Shown in pieces: positions 1 to 10,906 of a DNA stretch of 64,000 bases; position 1 is the first letter of the stretch; the number at the start of each line of letters is the position of its first letter. The notes beneath the pieces were generated by a model. The model was not told where the DNA came from. It saw only the letters and a list, made by a program, of their open reading frames with translations, and searched no databases. A program made the position numbers and the translations under genes. Origin of the DNA: Tethya wilhelma (Eukaryota > Porifera > Demospongiae > Tethyida > Tethyidae); the NCBI GenBank assembly GCA_964030475.1, contig CAXIPT010000009.1, forward strand, positions 2,447,100-2,511,099, written 5' to 3'.

Positions 1-10
1 AAAAAAATTG

Positions 11-964
11 TCACCTGGTGCACACAGTACATGAGAGTTCCATTCCTTCCGTGTATGGAGGACAAGGAATGCCAGCATCTGGACACTTCGAAATCTCAGT
101 AAGATAAAAGAATCCGCCATACCTTGGGCTTCCATTAGGATTGTTGCGTCCAGCTGAACCGAGAATACACTCTGGATCTTTATCCATGCATTCAAATACA
201 CGTGCGTTGTCTCCTTGGTTGGCAGCTACCAGATAGCCAGCATACTCCAGAGTCCATGAGGAGGGGCAGGTGTGTTTTGCTGGTAACATCAGTACTGTTT
301 CCCTCTGAGAAGTGTAGCAGACTGCACAGGGAGGGTTGTGAGAGTTGACATCATTTAAGACACTTGGAAAATCATAATCCACTCCATACAGTTTAGCTCT
401 ATTTCCTTGTACTCCAGGTTTAGTTTCAAGAGGTTGAGGATCATTTGGAAGACAGAGGTAGTTAGCTCCACCACCATTGTCATTGTAGTTAGAAGAAGCC
501 ACAAATCCCTCGTAGACTAGTTCTGTTCCTGGAGTGCTTGGACATGTTGTCCTCCCCCACCTCGTGTAGACTGTACCTCCTGAACTGACACCAGCAGGAC
601 CTGAGGCAATGGTACTATTGCTGAGAAGGAAGTCTCACATGATATGAGTGTATAGCACACTCACCTTGTTCTCCCTGTGGTCCAGGAGGTCCCATCATTC
701 CAGTGTCTCCTTTGTCTCCCTTCTCTCCATCTTTGCCATCTCTTCCTGTCAGCCCATCTCTCCCGTCACGACCTGCTATTCCTTGTGCTCCAGTCAGACC
801 TGTTGTCCCAGGAGGTCCAGGATAACCTCGAGGTCCTTGCATTCCTGACTCACTTTGAGCTGCACACATACAATTGCTGAGAAATGAACATAGAGTCATG
901 CTATTGGTATCACCTACTGACCATGTACAATGGCTAGGACTGCCAGCAACCACAGTAGTGCCAT
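11..964 (-). CDS. short-chain collagen C4-like protein, copy 1
   Basis: Three exons: 922-964 (ATG 962-964), 665-859 and 11-600, with GT-AG introns of 62 and 64 bp. All junctions are phase 1 and the spliced product is 275 residues. The signal peptide is [15 protein letters not shown]. It is followed by about 21 uninterrupted Gly-X-Y triplets ([10 protein letters not shown] to [16 protein letters not shown]) and a globular domain of about 190 residues. That domain has [64 protein letters not shown] and a terminal SCTVCTR. This layout matches the short-chain collagen C4-like proteins predicted in sponges and corals. It is probably a secreted matrix protein that trimerises through the short collagen stem. 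The stop lies at 11-13, so the 3' UTR is outside the window. A TATA box is at 1041-1047. Confidence 0.88.
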
Positions 965-1035
965 TTTGAACATATCCAGTAGTAGTAATGTTGAGTGATG
1001 AGAAGGTGTTTCGAGTGATTTTTGTGTGTTTGTGT

Positions 1036-1165
1036 GTTCCTTTTATAGTTGGTGTGAGTGGCCGAGCCTCTCAACCAAGCTTATCATCCCTCATCATGAT
1101 GTGTGCGGCCTCTTTGTCTTATAAGAGTACAAAAAGGCGTCACAGGTCCCAATCTGGTCACCAAG
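1036..1165 (-). promoter_or_regulatory. conserved promoter block of collagen copy 1
   Basis: On the minus strand a TATAAAA box (1041-1047) lies about 77 bp upstream of the ATG at 964. Behind it is a block containing AAGCTTGGTTGAGAGGCTCG and the CATCATGATGAGGGATGAT palindrome region. The block recurs nearly unchanged upstream of the genes starting at 2351, 5553 and 8520. Recurrence in the same position relative to four start codons is the evidence for promoter function; transcription start sites are not known. Confidence 0.55.
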
Positions 1166-1385
1166 GTTGCACCAATTTTTGAAGTTGTTTCAAAATGTAT
1201 TATATACACCTCTCTTTATCATCTTCCTCTGCCCACCAGATTAAAGATAAGCACATGCAATGATAATACTTGTGGTTAAACCAAAATATGCAACTGCATG
1301 GGCAACTTGTTTACACAAATTATGTTCACAAAATAATATTTACATGAAGGACTTATTTAGTGTTCAAACTGTTTAATTGTTTTCT
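1166..1385. other. intergenic spacer, no gene seen
   Basis: An AT-rich spacer between the promoter block of copy 1 and the 3' end of copy 2. It resembles the spacers near 5750-5975 and 8750-8945, so it belongs to the tandemly duplicated unit. I see no coding potential. Confidence 0.5.
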
Positions 1386-2351
1386 TTACTTGGTGCACAC
1401 AGCACATGAGAGCTCCATTCCTGCAGAGTATGGTGGACAGGGAATGCCACCATCTGGGCATTTGGCTACTTCAGTGAACATAAAGAATCCACCATACATT
1501 GGATTACTGCTAGGATTGTTCCATCCAGCAGTTCGATCAATGCATTCTGCATCTTTGTCCATACATTCGTATACAGCTTGACTGTTATGACCATACGAGC
1601 GCTCAGCCACCAGATAGCCAGCATACTCCAGAGTCCATGAGGAGGGACAGGTACGTTTTGCTGGTAACATCAGTACTGTTTCCCTCTGAGAAGTGTAGCA
1701 GACTGCACAGGGAGGGTTGTGGGCATTGACACTTGTAAGGACATTTGACTGGCTAGGTTCAAAATAATAATCCACTCCATACAGCTTGGCTCTCCCTCCT
1801 TGTACCCCAGGTGTAGTCTCCAGAGGTTGTGGGTCATTTGGTAGACAGAGGTAGTTAGCTCCTCCACCATTATCATTCCAGTTAGAAGAAGCCACAAATC
1901 CCTTGTAGACTAGTTCTGTTCCTGGAGTGCTAGGACATGTTGTCCTCCCCCACCTCGTGTAGACTGTACCTCCTGAACTGGCACCAGCAGGACCTGAGGC
2001 AATGGTACTATTGCTGAGAGTCTCACAGAGTGTTGTAGCACATGCACTCACCTTGTTCTCCCTGTGGTCCAGGAGGTCCCATCATTCCAGTGTCTCCTTT
2101 GTCTCCCTTCTCTCCATCTTTGCCATCTCTTCCTGTCAGCCCATCCCTCCCGTCACGACCTGCTATTCCTTGTGCTCCAGTCAGACCTGTTGTCCCAGGA
2201 GGTCCAGGATAACCTCGAGGTCCTTGCACTCCTGACTCACTTTGAGCTGCACACATACAATTGCTGAGAAATGAACATGGAGTCATGCTATTGGTATCAC
2301 CTACTGACCATGTACAATGGCTAGGACTGCCAGCAACCACAGTAGTGCCAT
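1386..2351 (-). CDS. short-chain collagen C4-like protein, copy 2
   Basis: Three exons: 2309-2351, 2052-2246 and 1386-1993, all joined in phase 1, giving 281 residues. The signal peptide and collagen exon are almost identical to copy 1, and the C-terminal exon is more diverged ([37 protein letters not shown]). The collagen stem has 21 Gly-X-Y triplets rich in charged GRDGRDG and GEKGDKGD sequence. It ends SCAVCTK. The frame is open throughout. It is an intact tandem paralogue with a TATA box at 2428-2434 inside the shared promoter block. Confidence 0.88.
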
Positions 2352-2422
2352 TTTGAAGATATCCAGTAGTAGTAATGTTGAATGATGAAAACGTCTTTCG
2401 AGTGATTTTTATTTTTTTGTGT

Positions 2423-2560
2423 GTTCTTTTTATAGTTGGTGTGAGTGGCCAAGCCTCTCAACCAAGCTTATCATCCCTCATCATGATGTGTGCGGCCTCT
2501 TTGTCTCGTAAGAGGACAAAAAGGCGTCACAGGTCTCAACCTGATCACCATGGCAGAGAT
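2423..2560 (-). promoter_or_regulatory. conserved promoter block of collagen copy 2
   Basis: TATAAAA on the minus strand at 2428-2434, about 77 bp from the ATG, followed by the same conserved upstream block seen at 1036, 5621 and 8590. The proximal stretch differs slightly (a T-rich run in place of the GT run). Confidence 0.5.
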
Positions 2561-2911
2561 GTGACCCTCCCTTTTAGTGGGAGTCTCAAATCTTACTATG
2601 CTCACCAGATGAAGAGTAATGATTATACTTGTGGTTACCAACCTACCCACAGCTTGTTAACATAAGGCGACTTCCTGTTTTGCAAAATTTCTTTATGAGG
2701 TTTATCTTAGTGTAGTATTCAAACTTTTTTCTTTTCTCTTAGTATGATACTCATAGTTAAAACTAAAGGAAATTACAAAACTCAGCAAAATTCCTTATAA
2801 ATTTATACGAATAATGCTTTCATCAGAACAACAAAGCTATTTCTAAGCAGTCTTCTTATACTAGCAATTCCAGTTTTGTGTCTGGTACTTCAATAATAGC
2901 AATTATTGTAT
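2561..2911. other. intergenic spacer, no gene seen
   Basis: An AT-rich spacer between copies 2 and 3. I see no splice-supported coding exon and no clear repeat in it. Confidence 0.4.
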
Positions 2912-4038
2912 CTACCTAGTACATACAGCACAGGATAGTTCAGTTTCACGGTTATAAGGATTGCATGGTATTCCATTACAATTTGTTTCAGTAAGAAACA
3001 TTTCACCGGCTCGACTAAATCCAGCTGTGTTAGGTACTGTCTGTGGATCTTTGTCAACACATTCGAATGCCACTCGATGATGTGTGGCATGAGCTCCCAT
3101 CAAATAGCCAGCATACTCCAGTGTCCATGATGTAGGGCAGGTTGGTTTTGCTGGAATCATCAATTTCGTTGGGCGCTGTGAATTGTAGCAGACAGCACAG
3201 GGAACATTGTGTGCCAATACGTTAGAAAGTGGAGAGAAAGAATCGTATGTTGCATAATCGACTCCTTGAAGCTTGGCACGTAGTCCTTGGCTTCCGGCTC
3301 TGCTGAGTAACGGTTGAGGATCATTTGGCAAGCATAAATAATTTGCTCCTCCTCCACTTTCTCGATAATTGGAACCAGCGGCAACACCAGAATAGACCAG
3401 TTCTGTTCCTGGAGTGCTTGGGCATGTTGTTCGTCCCCACCTAATATAAACTGCACCTCCAACATTTGTAAGTTGCCCTGAAATGAAGTTATACAGGATG
3501 TGTTTTGATTTAATTACCATGCACAATAAATATTTATAATTTTACCTTGTAATCCAGGTACTCCGGGGGGGACCTGGTGGTCCCTGTTGTCCTGCAACAC
3601 CTATAAAAATATTTTTTGAAATACCACTTGTGTTTGTAGAATTTCATTTTAATGTAGCACATGCACTTACCTTGTTCTCCCTGTGGTCCAGCAGGTCCCA
3701 TCATTCCAGGGTCTCCTTTGTCTCCCTTCTCTCCATCTTTGCCATCTCTTCCATCACGACCTGGCACTCCATTTTGGGGAAGTGGCACAAATACGCCATA
3801 TTGTTGAGGTTCACAAACAGTATTGTTTTCAGATGGTGCTGGAATGGCACTACCTACATCACAGAGACAAATTTAGTATTGGAAGACAATGATGTTTAGT
3901 TTCTAGCTGGTTTTTCTCTTTTCCTATGGTGAAGGAAAAAGGTTGTGTTAATTCAACAGACTAATACTGACCATGAGCTTGCTGTATGAAAGCTGCTGTT
4001 GTTATTAGTAGCACAAGCATTATCATAGTTGACGTCAT
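2912..4038 (-). CDS. divergent short-chain collagen C4-like gene with one-base frameshift
   Basis: Four exons: 3972-4038 (signal peptide MTSTMIMLVLLITTAAFIQQ), 3671-3853, 3546-3591 and 2912-3477. This copy is the most diverged. It has its own N-terminal segment (CEPQQYGVFVPLPQNG), a shorter collagen stem and one extra collagen exon. The C-terminal domain keeps the family motifs ([63 protein letters not shown]). Exon 3546-3591 is 46 bases where 45 would keep phase. A run of seven G at 3566-3572 should be six to give GPPGVPGLQ and join the last exon. Without the extra base the product would be 286 residues. It is either a sequencing error or a null allele. Confidence 0.75.
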
Positions 4039-4205
4039 CTTGTTTTCTCAATCTTATAATTTATTCCTCCTCTGAAGTCTCTAGCTGCAGTTGATAGATG
4101 TTTTAATGGCTGAGTTGTGAAAGAGTATTAAAACTAGCTTGTTTTTATACTAGCTCTTTGATAATATTTGATTGTGTTGCCACCTATTGGCCTATAGTTT
4201 CATGC

Positions 4206-4390
4206 AGCTATCCCACACAATCATGTGTGTTCCTTTTATAGTTGATATGAGTGGCCGAGCCTCTCAGCCAAGCTTATCATCCCTCATCATGATGTGTGCG
4301 GCCCCTTTGTCTCATTAAAGGACAAAAAGACGTCACAAGTCTCAACCTGGTCACCAGAGATGTGACCATCCCTTTTAGTGGGAGTTTTAG
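4206..4390 (-). promoter_or_regulatory. copy of the collagen promoter block with no adjacent class-I exon
   Basis: TATAAAA on the minus strand at 4234-4240 and the full conserved upstream block follow the order seen at the other four promoters. The nearest start codon (4036-4038) is about 200 bp away and belongs to the divergent copy 3. This may be that gene's promoter, or a remnant of a deleted gene copy. Confidence 0.45.
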
Positions 4391-4586
4391 GAAATACATA
4401 GTCTTTCAAATCTCTTTATGCCCACCAGATGCATCATCTAATGATAATACTTGTGGTTATACCACAATACCAAAATTTTGTTTACACAATTGATTGTTTG
4501 TACAAATAGCTATTTTCAGGGGAAAGAAAAGAAAAAAAGCAACAACTTAACTCTACTGTTCAAACTGTTCAAATATTTTTTTCCCT
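4391..4586. other. intergenic spacer, no gene seen
   Basis: A spacer with the conserved GTGGGAG and CACCAGATG stretches shared with 2576 and 8740. No coding exon is supported. Confidence 0.4.
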
Positions 4587-5553
4587 TTACTTGGTGCACA
4601 CAGCACATGAGAGCTCTATTCCTTCAGAATAGTTAGGACAAGGAATACCCCCATCTGGACACTTTGCGACCTCAGTGAAATAAAAGAATCCACCATATCT
4701 TGGGCTACCACTAGGATTGTTCCATCCTGCTGAGCTTAGAATACATTCTGGATCTTTGTCCATGCATTCAAATACTCGTGTATTATGACCATGATGTTCA
4801 GCCACCAAATAGCCAGCATACTCCAGAGTCCATGAGGAGGGACAGGTGTGTTTTGCTGGCAACATCAGTACTGTTTCCCTCTGAGAAGTGTAGCACACTG
4901 CACAGGGAGGGTTGTGAGTGCTAACTTCATTGAGAACACGTGACTGCCCAACTTGAAAGTTATAATCCACTCCATACAGCTTAGCTCTGTGATCTTGTAC
5001 CCCAGGTGTAGTCTCCAGAGGTTGTGGGTCATTTGGTAGGCAAAGGTAGTTAGCTCCACCACCTTTTTCATTATAATGAGATGAAGCCACAAATCCCTCA
5101 TAGACTAGTTCTGTTCCTGGAGTGCTAGGACATGTTGTCCTCCCCCACCTCGTGTAGACTGTACCTCCTGAACTGACACCAGCAGGACCTGAGGCAATGG
5201 TACTATTGCTGAGAAGGAAGCCTCACATGATATGAGTGTTGTAGCACACTCACCTTGTTCTCCCTGTGGTCCAGGAGGCCCCATCATTCCAGGATCTCCT
5301 TTGTCTCCCTTCTCTCCATCTTTGCCATCTCTTCCTGTCAGCCCATCTCTCCCATCACGACCTGCTATTCCTTGTTCTCCAGTCAGACCTGTTGTCCCAG
5401 GAGGTCCAGGATAACCTCGAGGTCCTTGCACTCCTGACTCACTTTGAGCTGCACACGTACAACTGCTGAGAAATGAACATAGAGTCATGCTATTGGTATC
5501 ACCTACTGACCATGTACAATGGCTAGGACTGCCAGCAACCACAGTAGTGCCAT
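4587..5553 (-). CDS. short-chain collagen C4-like protein, copy 4
   Basis: Exons 5511-5553, 5254-5448 and 4587-5188, all phase 1; 279 residues. It has the class-I signal peptide [15 protein letters not shown] and 21 Gly-X-Y triplets, here with GDPGMM and GEQGIAG variants. The C-terminal domain carries the full cysteine set and ends SCAVCTK. The reading frame is open across all joins. It is an intact tandem paralogue. The TATA box is at 5629-5635 within the shared block. Confidence 0.88.
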
Positions 5554-5620
5554 TTGAAGATATCCAGTTGTAGTAATGTTGAGTGATGAAAACGTCTTTC
5601 GAGTGATTTTTGTGTGTTTG

Positions 5621-5750
5621 TGTGTTCCTTTTATAGTTGGTGTGAGTGGCCGAGCCTCTCAACCAAGCTTATCATCCCTCATCATGATGTGTGCGGCCTC
5701 TTTGTCTCACAAGAGGACAAAAAGGCGTCACTAGTCTCAACCTGGTCACC
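5621..5750 (-). promoter_or_regulatory. conserved promoter block of collagen copy 4
   Basis: TATAAAA on the minus strand at 5629-5635, about 76 bp upstream of the start codon, followed by the shared upstream block. Inferred from conservation at the same position in the sister genes. Confidence 0.5.
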
Positions 5751-5975
5751 AAGGTTGCACCAGTTTTTGAAATTGTTTCAAATTTGTATATATACTTTGA
5801 CTATCAATTTACTATGCCCACCAGATGAAGATAAACCATGCATGCAATGATAATACTTGTGGTTATACCAAATTGCCACCAACTTGTTTGCATGCGCAAA
5901 ATTAGATATTTTTTTCACAAATGTTTGTATCAAGGGACTGAAGTATTTAGTGTTCAAACTGTTCAGTTGTTTTCT

Positions 5976-7045
5976 TTACTTGGTGCACACAGCACATGAG
6001 AGTTCCATTCCTTCAGTGTATGGCGGACAGGGAATGCCACCATCTGGGCATTTGGCTACTTCAGTTAAGTCAATAAATCCACCATTAGCTGGGTTACCAG
6101 TAGGATTGTTTCATCCAGCAGATCCATCAATACACTCTGGGTCTTTGTCCAGACACTCAAACACTCGAGAATTATGATTTTGGTGGCTCCTCTCTGCAAT
6201 CAGATAGCCAGCATACTCCAGAGTCCATGAGGAGGGACAGGTGTGTTTTGCTGGTAACATCAGTACTGTTTCCCTCTGAGAAGTGTAGCAGACTGCACAG
6301 GGTGGATTGTGAGTGTTGATACTGCTCAGGAAATTGGCGTGACTAAGACCAAAATGATAATCCACTCCATACAGCTTAACTCTTAGTCCTTGTACTCCAG
6401 GTTTAGTCTCCAGAGGTTGTGGATCATTTGGTAGACAAAGGTAGTTAGCTCCACCACCATTATCGTTCCAGTTAGCTGAAGCCACAAATCCCTTGTAGAC
6501 TAGTTCTGTTCCTGGAGTGCTAGGACATGTTGTCCTCCCCCACCTCGTGTAGACTGTACCTCCTGAACTGACACCAGCAGGACCTGAGGCAATGGTACTA
6601 TTGCTGAGAAGGAAGTCTCACATGATATGAGTGTTGTAGCACACTCACCTTGTTCTCCCTGTGGTCCAGGAGGTCCCATCATTCCAGTGTCTCCTTTGTC
6701 TCCCTTCTCTCCATCTTTCCCATCTCTTCCTGTCACTCCATCTCTCCCGTCACGACCTGGTAGTCCATCTCGAGGTGACTGCACCAACACTCCATATTGT
6801 GGAGGAGAACAGGACTTCAAATCAGTCCTATTATTCTCAACAGATGGCTCTTCGTTCTGGGTCGGTACACTGTAAACTGATAATAGTTGACTTTGTGACT
6901 CACATTAGTCGAAAATGATAGTTATATTTGGGGGAAAAAAGCAAAAAGAAATATAAAGAATACAATTTTGATTAATATTATTTTAGTTACCACAGTTGAA
7001 CTGTGCTATCAATGCACACAGCAGCAACATGAGATAAATTTCCAT
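5976..7045 (-). pseudogene. short-chain collagen C4-like, class II, with nonsense codon
   Basis: Exons 6991-7045 (signal peptide MEIYLMLLLCALIAQFNC), 6649-6876 and 5976-6583, with consistent phase-1 joins. It differs from class I in its first exon and in a non-collagen linker (VPTQNEEP, SCSPPQYGVLVQSPRDG), followed by about 14 Gly-X-Y triplets. At 6111-6113 the codon read as TGG (Trp of SAGWNNP) in the sister genes is TGA. This removes the last 45 residues, including the final Cys pairs. Otherwise the frame is clean, so the lesion is recent, polymorphic or a sequencing error. A TATA box lies at 7127-7133. Confidence 0.78.
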
Positions 7046-7550
7046 CACTCGTTTTGTGTTCCTTGCAGTGATTGTGAATACGTTGAGTCAGTGAAGATAT
7101 GATGTGTGTGTAACTTGCTTGATCCTTTTTATAGAAATAGCAATCACATGCACCTTGATTTGTTCTTGGGTGAATCACGGGATTGATTCATTGCGTGCCA
7201 CATTACAGTAGCTTTAATAATTTTTAATAAACTTATTGATACTCAGTCTCTGAACCTAAAATCTCTGTACACAGATGTTCAATCCATTGCTGCTGGTCAT
7301 GACCACATCCATTAGTGGTTACCATAGTGACAATGTATAAAGTTCATGCAGTGGTGTGTGATGTATTGAAAGTAACTTATTTATCAGCAGATGGCACAAT
7401 CCCTTCATGCACAGCCTATAGGCTCGTTTACAAGCCACATGCAATGTACTATGATTTCAGCAATATTCTTGAAACCCAAAAAACATTCTTTAATTGAATT
7501 TCAAGACACAAACATAGTCACTATAATTATCATAATATAATAAGCAATTG
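7046..7550. promoter_or_regulatory. intergenic region with class-II promoter elements
   Basis: On the minus strand a TATAAAAAGG box at about 7125-7133 lies roughly 80 bp upstream of the class-II ATG at 7045. Further upstream, TCCATTAGTGGTTAC at about 7310 recurs at about 10650, ahead of the truncated gene starting at 10423. The shared element suggests common regulation, but it could simply be duplicated flank. No coding exon is supported. Confidence 0.4.
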
Positions 7551-8520
7551 TTACTTAGTGCACACAGCACACGAGAGCTCCATTCCTTCAGAGTATGGTG
7601 GACAAGGAATGCCAGCAACACAGTTGGCTACTTCAGTGAAAAAGAAGAATCCACCAAATGCTGGATCACCTGAATGTGGCCTGTTCCATCCCGCAGTGCC
7701 ATCAATGCATTCTGGGTCTTTATCCATACATTCATATACAGTTTGACTTGTGTGGCCATGGTACTCAGCCACCAGATAGCCAGCATACTCCAGAGTCCAT
7801 GAGGATGGACAGGTGTGTTTTGCTGGTAACATCAGTACTGTTTCCCTCTGAGAAGTGTAGCAGACTGCACAGGGAGGGTTATGTTGGCTGATACTACTGA
7901 GGACATTTGTCTGGCTAGGTTCAAAATGATAGTCCACTCCGTACAGCTTAGCTCGATTTGATTGTACCCCAGGAGTAGTCTCCAGAGGTTGTGGGTCATT
8001 TGGAAGACAGAGGTAGTTAGCTCCTCCTCCTTTTTCAAGGCGATTAGATGAAGCGACAAATCCCTCATAGACTAGTTCTGTTCCTGGAGTGCTAGGACAT
8101 GTTGTCCTCCCCCACCTCGTGTAGACTGTACCTCCTGAACTGACACCAGCAGGACCTGAAGCAATGGTACTATTGCTGAGAAGGAAGCCTCACAGGATAT
8201 GAGTGTTGTAGCACACTCACCTTGTTCTCCCTGTGGTCCAGGAGGTCCCATCATTCCAGTGTCTCCTTTGTCTCCCTTCTCTCCATCTTTGCCATCTCTT
8301 CCTGTCAGGCCATCTCTCCCGTCACAACCTGCTATTCCTTGTGCTCCAGTCAGACCTGTTGTCCCAGGAGGTCCAGGATAACCTCTTGGTCCTTGCACTC
8401 CTGACTCACTTTGAGCTGCACACATACAATTGCTGAGAAATGAACATAGAGTCATGCTATTGGTATCATCTACTGACCATGTACAATGGCTAGGACTGCC
8501 AGCAACCACAGTAGTGCCAT
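7551..8520 (-). CDS. short-chain collagen C4-like protein, copy 6
   Basis: Exons 8478-8520, 8221-8415 and 7551-8155; 280 residues. It has the class-I signal peptide and a 21-triplet collagen stem. One triplet that is GRD in the sister copies is GCD here (codon at 8324-8326, consistent with a CpG transition), so a Cys sits inside the helix. The C-terminal domain is complete with SNRLEKGGG, FEPSQTNVLSSISQHNPPC and a terminal SCAVCTK. The frame is open. The TATA box is at 8597-8603. Confidence 0.87.
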
Positions 8521-8587
8521 TTTGAAGATATCCAGTAGTAGTAATGTTGAGAGATGAGAAGGTGTTTCGAGTGATTTTTGTCTGTTT

Positions 8588-8745
8588 TTGTGTTCCTTTT
8601 ATAGTTGGTGTGAGTGGCCGAGCCTCTCAACCAAGCTTATCATCCCTCATCATGATGTGTGCGGCCTCTTTGTCTCATAAGAGGACAAAAAGGCGTCACA
8701 AGTCTCAACCTGGTCACCAGGGATGTGACCTTCCCTTTTAGTGGG
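8588..8745 (-). promoter_or_regulatory. conserved promoter block of collagen copy 6
   Basis: TATAAAA on the minus strand at 8597-8603, about 77 bp from the ATG, with the same upstream block as the other class-I copies. Confidence 0.5.
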
Positions 8746-8945
8746 AGTTTTTGGGAAATGCATAGTCTCTCAACTCTACACTTAGTTACTATGCCCACCA
8801 GATGAAGAGCAATGATAATGCTTGTGGTTATATCATAATACCAAAAATCTGTTTACACAATTGATTGTTTGTACAAATAGCTTTTTTCAGAAAAATACAA
8901 CAACTTAAATCTACTGTTCAAATTGTTCAAATTTTTTTTTTTTTT
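8746..8945. other. intergenic spacer, no gene seen
   Basis: A spacer closely similar to 4391-4586 (same CACCAGATG and GTTTACACAATTGATTG stretches), so part of the duplicated unit. It ends in a T-run at 8930-8946. No gene is seen. Confidence 0.45.
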
Positions 8946-9991
8946 CTACTTGGTGCACACAGCACATGAGAGCTCCATTCCTTCCGAATAATTAGGACAA
9001 GGAATGCCCCCATCTGGACACTTTGTAACCTCAGTGAGAATAAAAGAATCCTCCATGTCTTGGACTACCATTAAGATTGTTCCATCCTGCTGAACCCAGA
9101 ATACACTCTGGATCTTTATCCATGCTTTCAAATACTCTTGTATTATGACCATTGTTTGCAGCCACCAGATAGCCAGCATACTCCAGAGTCCATGAGGAGG
9201 GACAGGTGTGTTTTGCTGGTATCATCAGTACTGTTTCCCTCTGAGAAGTGTAGCAGACTGCACAGGTAGGGTTGTGAGTTGTTGACACTGGTGAGGACAT
9301 TTGAATATCTAACTTGAAAGTTGTAATCCACTCCATACAGCTATAGTTTGCTCTATTTGTATCCCAGGTGTAGTCTCCAGAGGTTGTGGGTCATTTGGAA
9401 GACAGAGGTAGTTAGCTCCTCCGCCTTTTTCATAGCAATTAGAAGAAGCAACAAATCCCTCATAGACTAGTTCTGTTCCTGGAGTGCTAGGACATGTTGT
9501 CCTCCCCCACCTTGTGTAGACTGTACCTCCTGAACTGACACCTGCAGGACCTGAGGCAATGGTACTATTGCTGAGAAGGAAGTCTCACATGATATGAGTG
9601 TTGTAGCACACTCACCTTGTTCTCCCTGTGGTCCAGGAGGTCCCATCATTCCAGGGTCTCCTTGGTCTCCCTTCTCTCCATCTTTGCCATCTCTTCCTGT
9701 CACTCCATCTCTCCCATCACGACCTGGTAGTCCATCTCGAGGTGACTGCACCAACACTCCATATTGTGGAGGAGAACAGGACTTCAAATCAGTCCCATTA
9801 TTCTCAACAGCAGGCTCTCCATTCTGGGTTGGCACACTGCAAACTGAATTAACATTTTCAGTATCACATTAATTTATATAGGTCTCAAGAAAATACTGTA
9901 ACTATTGTGTAGATACTTTTATTCATGAAAACTAACCATAGTTGAACTGTGTTGACAAAGTGTACAATATCAGTGTGAGATAGACGTCCAT
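8946..9991 (-). pseudogene. short-chain collagen C4-like, class II, multiply frameshifted
   Basis: The exon plan matches the copy at 5976-7045: signal exon 9937-9991 (MDVYLTLILYTLSTQFNY), collagen exon 9616-9843 and C-terminal exon 8946-9550. The last exon has at least three indels relative to intact sisters. One is near 9350, where KLYGVDY is disrupted. One is near 9285, where SVNN runs out of frame before NPTCAVC. One is near 9040, where GGFFY is followed by a shifted LTEV. Each piece is clearly homologous in its own frame, so this is a decaying gene and not a mis-called exon. Confidence 0.82.
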
Positions 9992-10423
9992 CATTCAGGA
10001 AAGAATTTACTTGTCCTTTTATCATATGTCAATTGAGTCTTGATCAGTAGCATATAATGGAGAAGTGACCAACCACACTGATCTCTGCAAAGCAAAGTAT
10101 CCTCCAGATACCCCTCACCCCGTACAACCTCCAGGTGAGACTTCAACTCAGCAAACTTGCAGGATTTAATCAACTAGAGTAAAGAAAGAACAAACTAACA
10201 TCAATTGTATTAAAATTGCTTACGTACAATGCCATACCTTAATGCCAGTATCCATGAAGTCCGTGATATGTTTGTCGTATCCATTAAATTTAATAGATGA
10301 CTCCTGATCATCATCCAGTGGTACCAACTGCACGTGCAGTGTGCTATCTTTATGTCCCAACTCCTCCAGAGAGCTGGTATGGTTACCCATGTTTGGATTC
10401 TCAAACCCAGAGATGGGCCCCAC
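9991..10423 (-). pseudogene. 5' fragment of an ankyrin-like gene
   Basis: Two exons join in phase 0: 10238-10423 (MGPISGFENPNMGNHTSS...) and 10173 down to about 9998-9991. The intron is 64 bp with a good GT and TTTACTCTAG acceptor. The second exon contains VVRGEGYLEDTLLCRDQCGW followed by SLLHYMLL, which resembles the start of an ankyrin repeat. The frame stops at 9991, on the edge of the collagen pseudogene start, although a GTAAAT at about 9998 could be a donor to exons now lost. A TATAAAAGG box is at 10476-10482. The family assignment is tentative; the truncation is clear. Confidence 0.45.
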
Positions 10424-10906
10424 TTGCTATATTCCTAGCTAGTCAGAAGTGATGATAGCCGGTATGATTTGCTCCTTTTATAGGAAATGTTTGTTCCTCA
10501 AAAATTGGCATTGATTTAAAGTAGTCTTAAGGTTTGCTATTATTTTGTTAATTGTTAAATTTTATTAAAAGAATAGTTAACAACTTGTAGGAATAGTTTT
10601 ATGTGTACCCTGAACCTAATGGTTGTCCAGATGTGTAATCTGTACCACGTCCATTAGTGGTTACTACATGCAGCGTCTGCGCTATGGTGATGTAATGAAA
10701 CGAAAAACTAGCATGCAATTGTTGTCTTGTGAAATATTCTCCTCCTGAATGTACACAGATTATTTGCAATTATGGCCAATATTTTTTATTTTGTTGTAAC
10801 AGAATAGGTATAAATTGTATAATTCTAAATGAAATCTTTCAAGGAAAACTTAAAGCTTTTTATGCCATTAACTTATTTCAATTGGTATTCAATTCGAAAC
10901 AGTGTT
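10424..10906. other. intergenic region with TATA box and shared element
   Basis: Contains the minus-strand TATA box at 10476-10482 for the 10423 fragment and the TCCATTAGTGGTTAC element near 10650 shared with 7310. No coding exon is supported. Confidence 0.4.

Noticed and set aside
648..880. Plus-strand ORFs across the collagen exons (also near 2000, 5250, 6650, 8220, 9620)
   Set aside because: They are antisense shadows of the Gly-X-Y repeats; Pro/Ser/Leu-rich translation, and the minus-strand splicing explains the region.
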